The notes beneath the pieces were generated by a model, which was not told the DNA's origin, searched no databases, and saw nothing but the letters and a program-made list of their open reading frames with translations. From positions 111,643,692 to 111,707,691 of the forward strand of contig CM060978.1 in the NCBI GenBank assembly GCA_030765065.1: a stretch of 64,000 nt of DNA, read 5' to 3'. Shown here piece after piece: positions 23,024-34,511 of the stretch (position 1 is its first letter; each line of letters begins with the position of its first letter). A program made the translations under genes and the position numbers. Origin of the DNA: Deroplatys truncata (Eukaryota; Arthropoda; Insecta; Mantodea; Mantidae).

Positions 23024-23399
23024 TCATTTCCCCGATAAAAGCTGAAGGGGTGAGAGGTGTGATGGTATATAATACAACGATTTTGATTGGCTACTCCAAA
23101 AATTCGAGTACGAGAGGGAAAATGCTAGTCTCGCACAGGGGCATTTCGTAAGCAAGCCTAAACCTGTTATGGGGAAATCCATCGATCACGCCACCTCGTC
23201 GTAAGGGAAATGATTCTGCATATGACGCTAGAAATAAAAAATATATTTTATTTTTTACATGTACCGCTAAAATTCATTGTTAATTATTGTTACATTACCA
23301 AAATAATCACAGGGTGAAAATAATGTATTGTTTCTGTTGATATAATTTTCCTCGAACCAGCGACCTTTCGATTGTGAATAGACACGTCACAGATGTTTA

Positions 23400-24760
23400 A
23401 AAAAAAGCCTGATGCTATGTGATGGCTTTGGAATTCTATTCTCTATGCATTACCACGGGAAAAACGAATAGCGAGTTATCATTTGAGAAAAGTTAAAAGT
23501 ATTTGAAAATTTTAACCAATATCAAAATTCTGATGTGTTACACTCACATGACTTTCTCTACTCTTGTACAAACTATTTTACAAGTGCTTATTCTCTATAT
23601 GCTTCATGTTAATCGAGATATCGAGATGTCAATGTTATTGGTAATTTTCATGTCGATGCAAGGGGAATATGGTAGATTTTAAGCGATAGTCAAATATTTT
23701 AACGCTGGTTGCTATGTGACGCATTCCATTCTCTTTGCATGTCCAGGACATAAAAACAAGAATAACGAATTTGAGAAAAAGTATAATTAAAAAAAGCCTG
23801 ATGCTATGTGATGGCTTTAGGATTCTATTGTCTATGCATTACCGCGGGAAAAATGAATAGCGAGTTACTGCTTGAGAAAAGTTAAAAGTATTTGAAAATT
23901 TAACCCAATATCAAAAATCTGATGTGTTACACTCACATGACTTTCTCTACTCTTGTACAAACTATTTTTACAATCGCTTATTCTCCATATGCTTCATGTT
24001 AATCGAGATATCGAGATGTCAATGTTATTGGTAATTTTCATGTCGATACAAGGTGAATATGGTAGGTTTTAAGCGATAGTCAAATATTTTAACGCTGGTT
24101 GCTATGTGGCGCATCCCCATTCTCTTTGCATGTCCAGGACATAAAAACAAGAATAACGAATTTGAGAAAAAATATAAGTATTGGAAATTTTAAGGGAATA
24201 ACAAGCAATATCTCGAAAACGGTTTACTCAACAACAAGAATGTATATGATATAAATTATGTATTTTAACGCGATCTCCATTTTTTTGTGTAGTAAAATTT
24301 TGTCTATCTCTTATGGTTTATCAGTTTTGCATAAGTCGTTCAGAATGAAGAATACTTTTGGAGACATTCCCAGAAAATTCGAGATATACATTTCAATTCT
24401 CATTACAATATCCTATACTTGTAATATTTTATTCAATATCGTTAGACCCAGTTTTGAGAAAATTAAAATTTTCGAAAAATGTTCCATATAAAGGGTAGTC
24501 TGGTGCGGCGCATTTTCTTTAAAACCTTCGTGTCGCATCTCTGGAAGATACTGAATCTAAATACCAAGTTTGGTGTTTTATCCGTCTCTTCGTTTCTGAG
24601 TTATGCTTCACAGGCACACTCGCAGACAGCCATGCTTTTTTTCGGATTCAGAGGGTCTCAAAACATGTATTTCCGGTGAAATCTCGGTATCGATTTTTTT
24701 GGGTAGAATACAACACTTCCTCTACTTACTATACGTAGTAGAGAAAGTAAAAACTCATTC
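23400..24760 (-). repeat. DR-1 copy in the right arm with two tandem ~390-bp units
   Basis: Mirror of 13505-15245 but with two units (starts near 24170 and 23780 on the minus strand) instead of three. Open frames in it (for example a 102-aa frame at 24603-24911) have no domain signature and simply cross the repeat. Confidence 0.75.
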
Positions 24761-24999
24761 GCAAATACTTAATGTCGCAAAAATATTACTTGAAATGAAT
24801 TTTTGTGTGTGTATTAAGTTTATATTTAACATGCTGGAATATTCAAAAAATATCTCTCGAATGGATGAGGTATTTAAAATCGTTCTCGACCTATGTTTAC
24901 TAAGAGAATAAGCCAATCTTTTTAAATGGAATAAATTAAGAGTAACGAGGATTGTTTAGGATAGGCTCCATATTTCATTATTTATTTAGAATTAAACAA

Positions 25000-27430
25000 A
25001 TGCTATTAGTCGTAATAGTTATACACGCGTAATAATCACGCACATACGTCACCAACCAAATCCGCAAGTCAATTCATATACAATTAATTAATAAAAAATA
25101 TTTAATTGTTTTCATCGATCAGCGAGAGCCTTATTTATTTTTAATAGCGTATGTAATATTTAACTATAATGTTAACCTATTTATTTTATTTTTAATAACA
25201 TATGTAATATTCACCGTTCTGAATACTTTTTACTCTCGCCAAATCATATTTCTTTGTTTAACATACCGAAAAAAAATCAGTTTAATTTTTTATATCATGC
25301 ATGCAATTCTTGTATGTGAGTATTTAAATAATGACAAAGATGCAATCGAATGTTTAAGTACAGAACCTATACAGTATACGTTTAATTATAATTATAATAG
25401 TGCTTCTCACCGTTTCATATTCCTAACGCTTGAGTCATATTCAATATTTTATTGAAAGAAATAAGAGCTATGAAACTTAATCATTAATAACCTTCATGTA
25501 GAATTTATATTAATTATCGGGGAAATAATTTTTGTGGTAAGCTTAAAACATGACTAGACTTGGTTTTCCACGGTTTGTGATGGAATTTCTGCACAGAGGA
25601 AGCCATTAAGAAATTCTATTGTATCGCTAATAGTTATTTACCCAGAGGGTCTGTGGTTTTTCAGAGCACTTAGGATGTTTAATGAAGGGGAAACGTCTGC
25701 CATTGTCCACTAATGGCTCTATACAGGACCCTGTTTTACATTCTTCAAACCCTCTTAAGATGTTTAATGACGTGGAAGCGTCTGCCATTGTCCTCTAATG
25801 AGTGTCTACATGTCTTCTTCCGAGAAGTCCGCAGGCGTTCTTCAGGGTTGTACAGCATATTTCTTTCAAGCAGGGTACGCAAGTGAATAATTCGTTGAAT
25901 TTCTCAAAGTTCGCTACGTCTTTAGAAAGAACATTTAAAAACGAATATCAAATTTATATTTGAGGTCCTCGCGCATGTTTCGAATTTCTTGTAAAGAGAG
26001 AGAGAGAGAGAGAGGGAGAGAGAACATTTAAAAACGAATATCAAATTTATATTTGAGGTCTTCGCGCATGTTTCGAATTTCTTGTAAGGAGAGGTAGAGG
26101 GAGAGAGAGAGACAGAGAGTGAAGGTTCTGTATGGAGAGAGGGAGAGTTTACGTGTTGGAGCCGAAGTCTGTTTTTGATATTCCCTGCTCTGTATTTTTC
26201 CTCGAATGCCTCTACCTATATACATTTCCATTGAAAATGAGTGAGATAGCTCTAGGTGCGCAAGTCAATTACATGAATTAATAAAAAATATTTAATTGTA
26301 TTCATCGATCAGCGAGAGCCTTATTTATTTTTAATAACGTATGTAATATTTAACTATAATGTTAACCGCATTTATTTATTTTTTTAATAACATATGTAAT
26401 ATTCACCTATAATGTTAACCGAATCGTTTTATTTTTAATAGCATTTATAATATTAAACTATAATGTTAACCGTATTTATTTTTTTCATAATCAATTCCTC
26501 CGGAATTATAACGAGACAATATGAACGCACCTCGCATGTTAAACGAGTATTATTTAACTAAAATGTTAATTCGCCTTTATTTTTTTCCGGAATCATATTT
26601 CGCTGAATTATATAGAGCTAAGATGGCCGCCTTGCGCGCACCTTGAGTTTAAATATGGCGAATTCACAACTTTCGGATATGACCACCAGGGGCGCCGTGA
26701 GGAAACCCTCGCTGGTTCAGAGAGAAAAAACCAGTTTCACTCATATTACCACCTGGCGCGCTGGTGTAGGTTGCGAACTGAAACGCGAGTGGAGGGCGTG
26801 CCGTAGTCGACTTGTCACTACACTGGCCGAGAATCGTTCACACCAGTCTGGCGCTCCATGGAGGAAAGGGCTCTGCGCGGGTTTTCAGCGAAATTATCAC
26901 ACGATAACGACTGTTACGGCAACTCTGTCCTTTCAGCTATGGATTCATCTAAGTGTTGTAATATTCTTATAAATCCAAAATACATTTTCCCTCAAAAGTA
27001 GAATTAAATAAATGTTATTACTCGTAATAATTATACACATGCTACCATACATATACGATGACGAACAGTTGCGCGCGAATCAATTACATTAATCAATCAA
27101 AAATACTTAATTGTTTTCATCGACCGACTAGCCGCGTTTCATTAGAAGTGTAATTTGTGGGCATTAGTGGATTTAAAAATGGGGGTTTAGAAGCAGGTGC
27201 GCAAGTCAATTCATATACAATTAATCAATCAAAAATACTTAATTGTTTTTCATCGATCGAGGAGCATCGTTTCATTAGATATGCAATGTTAGGACATTAG
27301 TAGTAATATGATGGCGATTCTTTTTTCAATAATGTTTAATGCATGGACGAACATTATCTAATTGATTGACACAATTATGTACTCAAACGTTTTGCCGATG
27401 TGCGGCAGGCATCGAGAATCACATTCCCTA
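25000..27430. other. Outer right arm: repeats, no additional gene seen
   Basis: Mirror of 10870-13300. It holds the four AT-rich motifs (near 25080, 26260, 27070 and 27210), GA-rich microsatellites near 25995-26130 and the short tandem duplication at 25670-25795. A 109-aa frame at 26643-26972 is not preserved in the left arm, so I do not call it. Confidence 0.5.
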
Positions 27431-27855
27431 CCACACACCTTACTAGGGGCGGGATTTAAACAGGACGCTATGAGAGCAGAGTGACGTCACCAGCGTATAC
27501 TAACAATACACACTCTCCCACATATCCGCAGGGGAACCAATCACACGGCAGAGATTTAGACAAGTCACAATGAGGGGGGCGGGAATGTAGTCACCGTATA
27601 GGAACAATTCACACTCTCCCACCTATCCACAGGGAACCAACCAGAACACAAAGGGGAGGGAGGGTACCACCCAGCGTATGGGGTTGGGAGGGGGGGCAGG
27701 CCACCGGCACGTGACCAGACCACATGGGGGAGGGGGGAGGACCTGACGACACAGACCCAGTCGGCATTAGGTGAGCCCACAAAGGGAGGGGGCGGGGCTA
27801 GCGGCACGCGACCAGGGCGGGATGTGAGGCCTCAAAGGGAGGGGGCGGGGCTTGA
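27430..27855. promoter_or_regulatory. GC-rich subterminal block, right arm
   Basis: Mirror of 10440-10870, with the same GC boxes, CRE-like palindrome and duplicated 'aacaatacacactctccca' modules. It is about 98 percent identical by eye. Confidence 0.5.
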
Positions 27856-27894
27856 AGTCAGATCAATAGGTCATTAATTCCTTTTTCCTGACCA

Positions 27895-27919
27895 GAACAA
27901 TAGCCCATTGTTCTGGATC
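27895..27919. repeat. Right tip hairpin
   Basis: CCAGAACAAT and ATTGTTCTGG flank the 5-base loop AGCCC. This is the reverse complement of the left tip hairpin at 10379-10403. Confidence 0.7.
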
Positions 27920-27937
27920 TCTCCTAATATGTCTACT

Positions 27938-27943
27938 GATGAG
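27938..27943. repeat. Target-site duplication, right copy (GATGAG)
   Basis: Directly follows the terminal GTCTACT of the right arm and equals 10352-10357. Confidence 0.85.
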
Positions 27944-28454
27944 CATGTGTCGACCGCGAAATACAATATGCATTTGTATATTAAAGAACCAAGTGTTTCT
28001 GTGCACGTGTTCTTGTGTTTTTCCAGGTTTTTAGTTTCATTAGTGCTATAACTTTTTTCAAAAATTGCCCTGATTTTAACAATGTTTTCTGTGTGGCGTT
28101 AATAAAATTATTTCGTGCACATTTAATAGAGTAAATGTTTGGGGTAATATCCGAAATGTCGGTTTTGATCTATAGTGGAAAAAAATGTAAAAACAGGAGT
28201 TATCTACATTTTTACTGAACTTCACCATTAACGTCTCAGCTTTAACGGCTTCAAAAAATTATTTCACGGTCCGTTTAAACCATATGTCGGTGAAATTGCG
28301 ATATATTATATCAAAGTTTTTACTCTACTAAATGCATGTTTAAGCAACGTGTATAAAAAATTGAAAAATGGTGCAGATTAAAAAAAAAGGATTAAATAAC
28401 ACGATTTAAAAAAAAATACCCAATGTATAATATTGTTTCTTAGTTTATTTTGTG

Positions 28455-28712
28455 ATGTTTAACGCCCGTTCTTACTACACATGTCACCACAGGTGGTGAT
28501 CATGATACATGAAATGATAATTAGGAAGGAAACTTTCTTTATGAAAATGTTCCAGGCCTACGCTTTAGGTATCTCCTTGGAATTTTCTAGTTATGAGGAC
28601 TGAGAAAAACCTAGAAAAAACTTAAGTCAGGAAGAACAGTTCTAACTGAGCTGAACAGCGGACCTTCCGTTCATGAGTCCGTGCTTTAATGATCTCGGCC
28701 ACGCGCGACGGT
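28455..28712 (-). repeat. tRNA-derived SINE (family S2)
   Basis: The minus-strand 5' end reads 'gcgtggccgagatcattaaa', an A-box region of class II tRNA type. A tRNA-like stretch with 'gaaggtccgctgttcagctc' follows as the B-box region. The body ends 'gggcgttaaacatcac' plus an A-rich tail. The tRNA part is degenerate and lacks a closed cloverleaf, so it is a SINE and not a tRNA gene. Confidence 0.65.
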
Positions 28713-31005
28713 TAGTTTGCATATTAAAATTTGGGAATAATTTCCTCTTCAATAATTTGGCTGTTAGAATTTCTGAAAGTGGAGATGACTACTTTTAGGG
28801 ACGCAGTATGCCCCAAAAACGACAAGTGGCATAATTTTGGACTTTCTGCTAGGAAACACAAACACTAATGAAAACGAAAAGTTCATAATCAAAATTTGTG
28901 TACGATGGTCGAAGAATCCCTCTTATTAGTTATCCCAGTTGCTATATACTAAGCAGAGGTAAAAGCGAGAGAATCACAAAGAGATAATTAACAACAGGTA
29001 TTTTTGTACATGCACTAATCCATTGAAAGCGATGAGCTCTTTGTTAAGTTGGCCAGACAAGAGGAGTTGTTATGTGTGTCCCACCCAACAAACAGACAAC
29101 TTTCGCCTGTCCCCATTAGAATGCCTCTATGTATGTGTAAAGTGCGTGAACATATGCGTGCGTGCGTGTGTGCGTGTGTGTAAGCCGCGTGACGAAACGC
29201 AGCGCAGCACCTCCCTCTTTCCATGATTTAACCGACGTTATGCAGGATCAGAAAGTCGTGAATTATCAAGAGGATAACGAAGGTCACGGATGGTCCTCCT
29301 GGCAGTGCTAAACAAGCGATTATCCATCAAGTAGGAAAGAAACACAAGAGTAGGTTTTATTGCCTTGTCCTCTCATTTTTTATGGGGAACTTCTTTTGCA
29401 TTCATGTCCCAACAGATGATGTACACCGATTGCCCAGAATTATTCTGACACAGCAATTCTTTGTTTTCCATGCCGATCCTAGCTAACTAAACTGCATTAG
29501 TAACACAGAAATCAAAGAAATCAGCTGTTATTACCCCACCAAGTGAACAAGCATCACGAGCAGACGGACCGGTTCACCCATCAGGTCTACTGGCCTGAAT
29601 TTTATTGCACCCTGAGAAGCGCATTCATTGTAGTTGGGTGTACCTAGACACCATGAAAGACGTTTTAGCAGAATATTGGTAAAAGCATTCCTGGTTACAA
29701 AGAAAACTCAAATGAATATTGCTGTCTTTAGTGATAATTCTCTTGTATCTAATATAGGAATTAGCACATTTCAAGGTAAAATGTTTATAATTAAATAAAA
29801 AAAAGAGTTGCTTGATATAATCGTCCTGGAGTAGCATAAGCTACAATTACTTACTCCTTGGCAGGGTTGCCTGGAATTTTAGGGGACTCGGATAATTCGC
29901 CTAGGCAACAAAATACCAACATTATGTAATTTACCAAGATCTATCGTTTTATACTATTCTCGACGACACAGTTGCCGCTACCTACCCATTATTGTACAAA
30001 TTATGCACGATTGTGAATTTAAATTGGGAAGGGAGGAGCCGCCACCTTTACTTTCAGAGGTCCGTTCACAACACGTTTTCGTTAACTTTTTAACCAATTC
30101 TGTTCATCAATATTTTCCATGCACATAAGCAAAATAGCATGTTTATAAATCTTTTGCCACGTTTATGAACAGTTCTGTGTTTTTGAATGACATTGTTCAT
30201 TAACTTTTTAGATTTTCGTTCACACTAGCTTGGACATTTGACCGCCACATGAGATTTTATTTTCGATTAGCGAAATTAATTTTATTGCTAGAACTTCGCA
30301 CTGAAATACGAGAAATATTAGCATGTAATGGTTTGTAAAGTGAAGTGCTGGCACCTAAAATCTATAGCTTTAATATGTAGAACGTCTGCAAGATGCCCTG
30401 TTTGTCGGCCTGCAGTTCAAAGACAAGAATGCTATGAATAATGGTATATGGAAATTACCTCTTAAAATAAATTGCAAAGCTACTTTCTTTAGGTTCAGGT
30501 GTGTCTGTTCAGCCGTTTACCCTTCATCGTTCTCTAGAAGAATACAAATTTCCAGCTTTGAGAATTAAAAGGTGCCATATAAGGTCTAAATATAATTTTG
30601 TGTTGATAGCTCACACTTTGTGTTTCTTTATTTAATACATTTCAGTGGTATGTATGGATTTTATACATGGTATGTATGGATTTTATACATGCTATAAAAT
30701 ACATTCTGTGCTTCTGGCTCAAAGCATTTGACAAATTTTGCTGAATCATGAATTACAAATTCAGGTTGTATTTTTTTTCTTTTTAATTTCCAAATTTAAC
30801 TCTGCATCTCTTGCAAATACACCTTTAACATCTGCGCGTTTCTTTAACTTTACTCATTATAATAAACAATGCTGCAGCAGTATTTTCTTCTTCCAGATAC
30901 GTCCATTGTAATTTCTTACAGCTTGTTTCATTGTGAACAGAAGTTTGGTAGCTTTATTAAGTAATGGTTTGTTTAACAGTATTTCTTACATAAGTATGAA
31001 GGCTT
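28713..31005. other. No gene recognised
   Basis: TG-rich microsatellite-like sequence at about 29110-29185 and a perfect 22-bp tandem duplication at 30647-30690 are the only structures I can point to. The remaining frames are short and without signatures. Confidence 0.4.
30647..30690. repeat. Perfect tandem duplication of 22 bp
   Basis: GGTATGTATGGATTTTATAC plus AT occurs twice head to tail (30647-30668 and 30669-30690) without a mismatch. Confidence 0.9.
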
Positions 31006-31009
31006 TCAC

Positions 31010-31412
31010 GGCCGGAGTTAATCGATAAAATATTAAAATCTTCCGGACTGGAAGGCCGTGGTCTAAGGGTAAAACTAATAGCACCCGAGGTTTCGGTCAA
31101 CTCTGTGGTTGCCATCTTCAAGAGTGTAACACCCAGGACAGCTTGATAACGACTGCCAACTAGGCAACTTATGTTCCGCAATTTATAGCTCACGCCAAGG
31201 TCAAAACTGCCGCATGATTAGTGGGTCTGCAGTGGCGTGTCATCGCTGGTATCCACGTGCGATTGAGCTTAAATTTTTCTTCCTTTTTATTAAAGTTGTT
31301 GGAGTGTTTATAAATTTCAATTGCTTCTATATGAAGTCTAGTGTGATAATATTTTGTGAAGATAGTACTTGCGTGTCTTCATATAGGATACGATGACCCA
31401 TAGTAACAAAAT
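31010..31412 (-). pseudogene. Penelope-like element 3' end: GIY-YIG C-terminus plus end repeat
   Basis: On the minus strand, about 31412-31335 reads 'MGHRILYEDTQVLSSQ'-like sequence. A frame change near 31330 follows, and then 31327-31190 is open and ends in a stop: 'EAIEIYKH.NNFN' and 'FKLNRTWIPA'. This is the characteristic tail of the GIY-YIG endonuclease domain of Penelope-like elements. The next ~180 bases contain 'ttgaagatggcaacc' and 'gttgaccgaaacctcggg', the kind of conserved sequence found in Penelope end repeats. They resemble a decayed hammerhead core. The reverse transcriptase and most of the endonuclease are missing. Confidence 0.65.
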
Positions 31413-31439
31413 GTTCAGACTACACGCGTTCAAAAACTA

Positions 31440-32940
31440 ATATACCTCCACTAATTAATCAAATTAACAACACGATAGCTGAAACCCCTCAGGCCAAGGC
31501 GGAGGTCTTGGTATCGAATCTTGAAGACACCTTCAAGCCCAACCCCCTAAGGGGGCAAGCTAATCAAATACAAGAAATTGAGAACGAAATAGATCAAACA
31601 GACTATTCAATCACACATAATAAAATGCGAAAAACTAATGTAGGTGAAATAGCTCGGATCATCGCCCACCTGCCCAATAGGAAGGCTCCCGAGCCTGACG
31701 AAATACCCAATGCAGTTCTAAAGAATCTCCCGCGGGGAGCGCTACTGCTCATAGCCAAAATATTTAATTACACCCTAGACAAAGGTAGATTCCCGCCACA
31801 AAGGAAAGTGGCACAAATTATAATGCTCCCGAAGCAAAACAAAATCTAAAGTTAACAGCAAGCTACAGGCCAATTAGCCTATTATACACAATTGGGAAAG
31901 TATTAGAAAAAGTGATTATAATACGAATGAATTCACACATTCTGAAAAACAACCTTCTAGTCCCAGAACAATTTAGTTTAAGGTCCCAGCACTCGACGAC
32001 GCTTAAACTTTTACGGTTAACAGAATTAATCACCAAAGGTTTCAATGCCAATAAATCAACGGGAGCCATTTTCTTAGATATCGAGCGTGCTTTTGATAAG
32101 GTATGGCATGCGGGCCCCGTTCATAAACTCAAGTCACTCAACTTTGCAGACTCTATGATAGCTCTTATCAGAGATTACCTTAGCGAACGTCAGTTTCGAG
32201 CAGCGGTGGAGAATTCCTCCTCCTCCCTTAGACCTATCAGGGCGGGAGTTCCACAAGGAAGTTTGCTCGAACCGACACTCCTTAATCTATACATTAAGGA
32301 CATGCCAGAACTCACACGTACTGAAAAATACATATACGCCGATGATACGGCGTTAGTAACGCAGTCCACACAGTCCAGGATATTACACCTACGGCTCCCG
32401 AATGCCCTAAATGAGTTAGAGCCATTGTACACAAAATGGCGAATTAAAATAAACACCAACAAATGCCAGTCAATTTTTACCAAAAGAGTGCACCACAGAC
32501 TACCCAGACATGCGCAACCGTCCTTGGCATACAAGGGCGAAAGAACAGTGTGGAAGAACCAGGTAACCTATTTAGGTGTTACTATGGACCAAGGTCTCAC
32601 CTGGAAACAACACATAAATAGCGTAAGGGCAAAGGCCAATGACCAGCTAAACAAACTCTACCCTACCATTAACAGCAACAGCCAACTTCAACTAAACATG
32701 TGCCTCACGGTATATAAAACGCTAATAAGTCCCATAATAACTTATGCAGCACCAGTTTGGGGATATGCTGCAAAGTCACACCTACATAGGCTACAAACCC
32801 TTTAAAGCAGAATAATTAGAGTTATAGCGAAACTCCCGCCGGTCCCTCCGGCGTATCTGCTTCACGAGGAGCTAAAGCTTCACTCTATAGAAGAATTCAT
32901 TAAGCTACAAAGCTATAACATACAACGGGAAGAACAAAAA
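31440..32940 (+). pseudogene. Jockey-type non-LTR retrotransposon reverse transcriptase, broken
   Basis: The first frame (31508-31849) carries the fingers region with 'LPNRKAPEPDEIPN', a variant of the usual APGPDGI motif, then 'RKVAQIIMLPKQNK'. A frameshift near 31850 moves the coding to 31912-32805. That part has 'GAIFLDIERAFDKVWH' (catalytic D), 'AGVPQGSLLEP', YADD at the active site, and a 'TYLGVTMDQGLTWKQHI' thumb. A stop at 32805 interrupts the tail, which continues in frame as 'SRIIRVIAKLP' to about 32980. There is no endonuclease or ORF1, so the copy is 5'-truncated. It is dead as written. It lies between two inverted Penelope-type ends. Confidence 0.85.
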
Positions 32941-32979
32941 TTTCAACCCTCTAATCCGAGATTTAGGCAATTACAATAA

Positions 32980-33960
32980 CGACAGGAATAAACACAAAAG
33001 ATCGTTTTCACTATTTGATAGAAACATTGGCCTGGGGAACCAGAGATCAATATCAAAGACTTCCTAGACGCTCTAATAAGAACGTAATTAAACACAAAGA
33101 CACACACACTAGCCATTGTATGGTCACTATCTGAACTGACACAGTGGCCCTTGAAGTCCTTGCTCTTTGAGTCAAGGCGGCCCCGGGGGAGGGGCACCCC
33201 CTCCAGAGTAACGTCTGAGTGCAGCCATGATTGGGTAGGCTGCGTTTTAGGCGGGCACTCAACATATGCAACCACGGCAAATCAAATGGATATGACTGGA
33301 AAACCCTAAATTAGTATCAATAACACCAATTTAAAGACACGGCTTACCGCCAAGAACACACTAAACATTACGATATATAGCATGATAGTACCAACCAATA
33401 TTGATGACGAGGCTTACAGCCAAACCATAGCAAGTATACTAATCCTAAACAATTTATTGTTTCAGATTGACTACAGATCTCGAGGCCCAAGAAGGACAGC
33501 TTCGCATGTGTTTCAACGCTGCCTGAGGTCTAAGCAGCAAACTAATTTCACTAATATAATAAACACCAATGACTATGTCCATCTATATTTCAGGGCAGCA
33601 AACAAGTTACGACCAGTAATGACAGGGTCTCCATCCGCAGACGCATCACCCTAATTTCTTTAATACCTCACTCTGAATTCCCAAGAGCGTAAGCAGGGCC
33701 TAGGCCGAACTGACGTCCTGGCTCTCATTTCTCCTGGGTGAGGTTCCTTGAACCGGCCATTATATCCGCTCCCAGAATGCGCAGGTGCAATAGCGGTACT
33801 GCTGCATTTTCTCACCTGAATTACTTCTCTTTCATTCTTCATGTTTCCTTCCGGTGGAGAAGTTTTTTAGTGGGTATGGCCACCTACTGGCGAGCCCCAC
33901 ACTCTCAGCCATCCGACTCCCATCGGAGCTGAGGTTAGCACGTAAGAAGAGTTTTTGTCC
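32980..33960. other. No gene recognised between the jockey tail and the Penelope-type end
   Basis: Frames of 60-110 aa are present on both strands, but none has a recognised domain. A local GC-rich 'ggccccgggggaggggcacc' patch lies near 33180. I cannot say whether this belongs to the jockey 3' UTR or to the Penelope-like element. Confidence 0.35.
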
Positions 33961-33964
33961 TCCA

Positions 33965-34120
33965 CTCGAAAAAGCCCAGTTGGCATTCGTTATCAAGCTG
34001 TCCTGGGTGTTACACTCTTGAAGATGGCAACCAAAGAGTTGACCGAAACGTTGGGTGCTAGTAATTTTATCCTTAGACCACGATCTTCCAGACCGGAAGA
34101 CTTTAGTATTTTATCGAGTA
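33965..34120 (+). repeat. Penelope-type end repeat, inverted relative to 31010-31170
   Basis: 'cagctgtcct'-like sequence from 'ttatcaagctgtcctggg' through 'cttgaagatggcaacc', 'gagttgaccgaaacg' and 'gatcttccagaccggaag' matches the reverse complement of 31015-31166 with few changes. No coding sequence precedes it that I can assign to the GIY-YIG domain. Confidence 0.65.
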
Positions 34121-34439
34121 TTTATTAACTTAAGTGTGAGTTCACTCACCTTAAGAATCCAGAATTTATCTGCCGGCCTTCTTCTTCTTTGAACAATGTG
34201 AAGTAATGGTTTTCCTTTCACAACCAACTTTAAATTCCTCAGGAAACAACAATGTGAATCCGGTATTAGGTTTATGTTCCCAAGCTGTTGTTTGTCGTCT
34301 ACAATATGGAAAACCCATATTCTTTTAGTAGTAAGTATTGGTGTTGCTGCAACTCATTATCCATATTTTCTTATCTTATAATAAAATCAATGAAAAACAG
34401 TTTAAAATAATTTGTTTAAAAGCAAAAGAACCAAACTCA

Positions 34440-34511
34440 GTTTCAATTCTATATGCCTGCGTTGCATCTCTCAGTTAAAAGAGATGCAACGCAGGCATAT
34501 AGAATTGAAAC
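34440..34511. repeat. Perfect hairpin: 32-bp arms, 8-base loop
   Basis: 34440-34471 and 34480-34511 are exact reverse complements around the loop CAGTTAAA (34472-34479). The bases just outside do not pair. It is not part of any repeat recognised elsewhere in the window. Confidence 0.95.

Larger units (their letters stand above)
10358..27937. mobile_element. 17.6-kb palindromic Polinton-like transposable element
   Basis: The element is a near-complete inverted duplication bounded by GATGAG on both sides. The left arm is 10358-18630 and the right arm 19965-27937, with a 1334-bp spacer between. Termini are 5'-AGTAGACATATTAGG and its reverse complement. The 6-bp duplication, AG/CT ends and overall length agree with Polinton/Maverick elements. 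However, none of the hallmark genes (protein-primed DNA polymerase B, retroviral-like integrase, FtsK-like ATPase, cysteine protease, capsid) is visible in either arm. Each arm carries genes A and B convergently. It could be a non-autonomous Polinton derivative, a foldback element mobilised by another integrase, or a DNA-virus-related integrant. That this is an inserted mobile unit is well supported; the class assignment is inference. Confidence 0.8.
19965..27937 (-). repeat. Right arm of the palindrome (7973 bp)
   Basis: Reverse complement of 10358-18630 with scattered substitutions and indels. Arm-specific features: a duplicated 'tttccagag..gca..ctttttcca' segment at 20009-20060, two instead of three DR-1 units, different GA-run lengths and a more diverged stretch at 26690-26900. 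Real divergence between the arms argues against a chimeric read or assembly fold-back. Confidence 0.85.

Noticed and set aside
10358-27937. Palindrome as a sequencing or assembly artefact
   Set aside because: The arms differ by substitutions, indels and repeat-unit number, the spacer is unique, and GATGAG is duplicated at both outer edges. A fold-back artefact would give identical arms and no target duplication.
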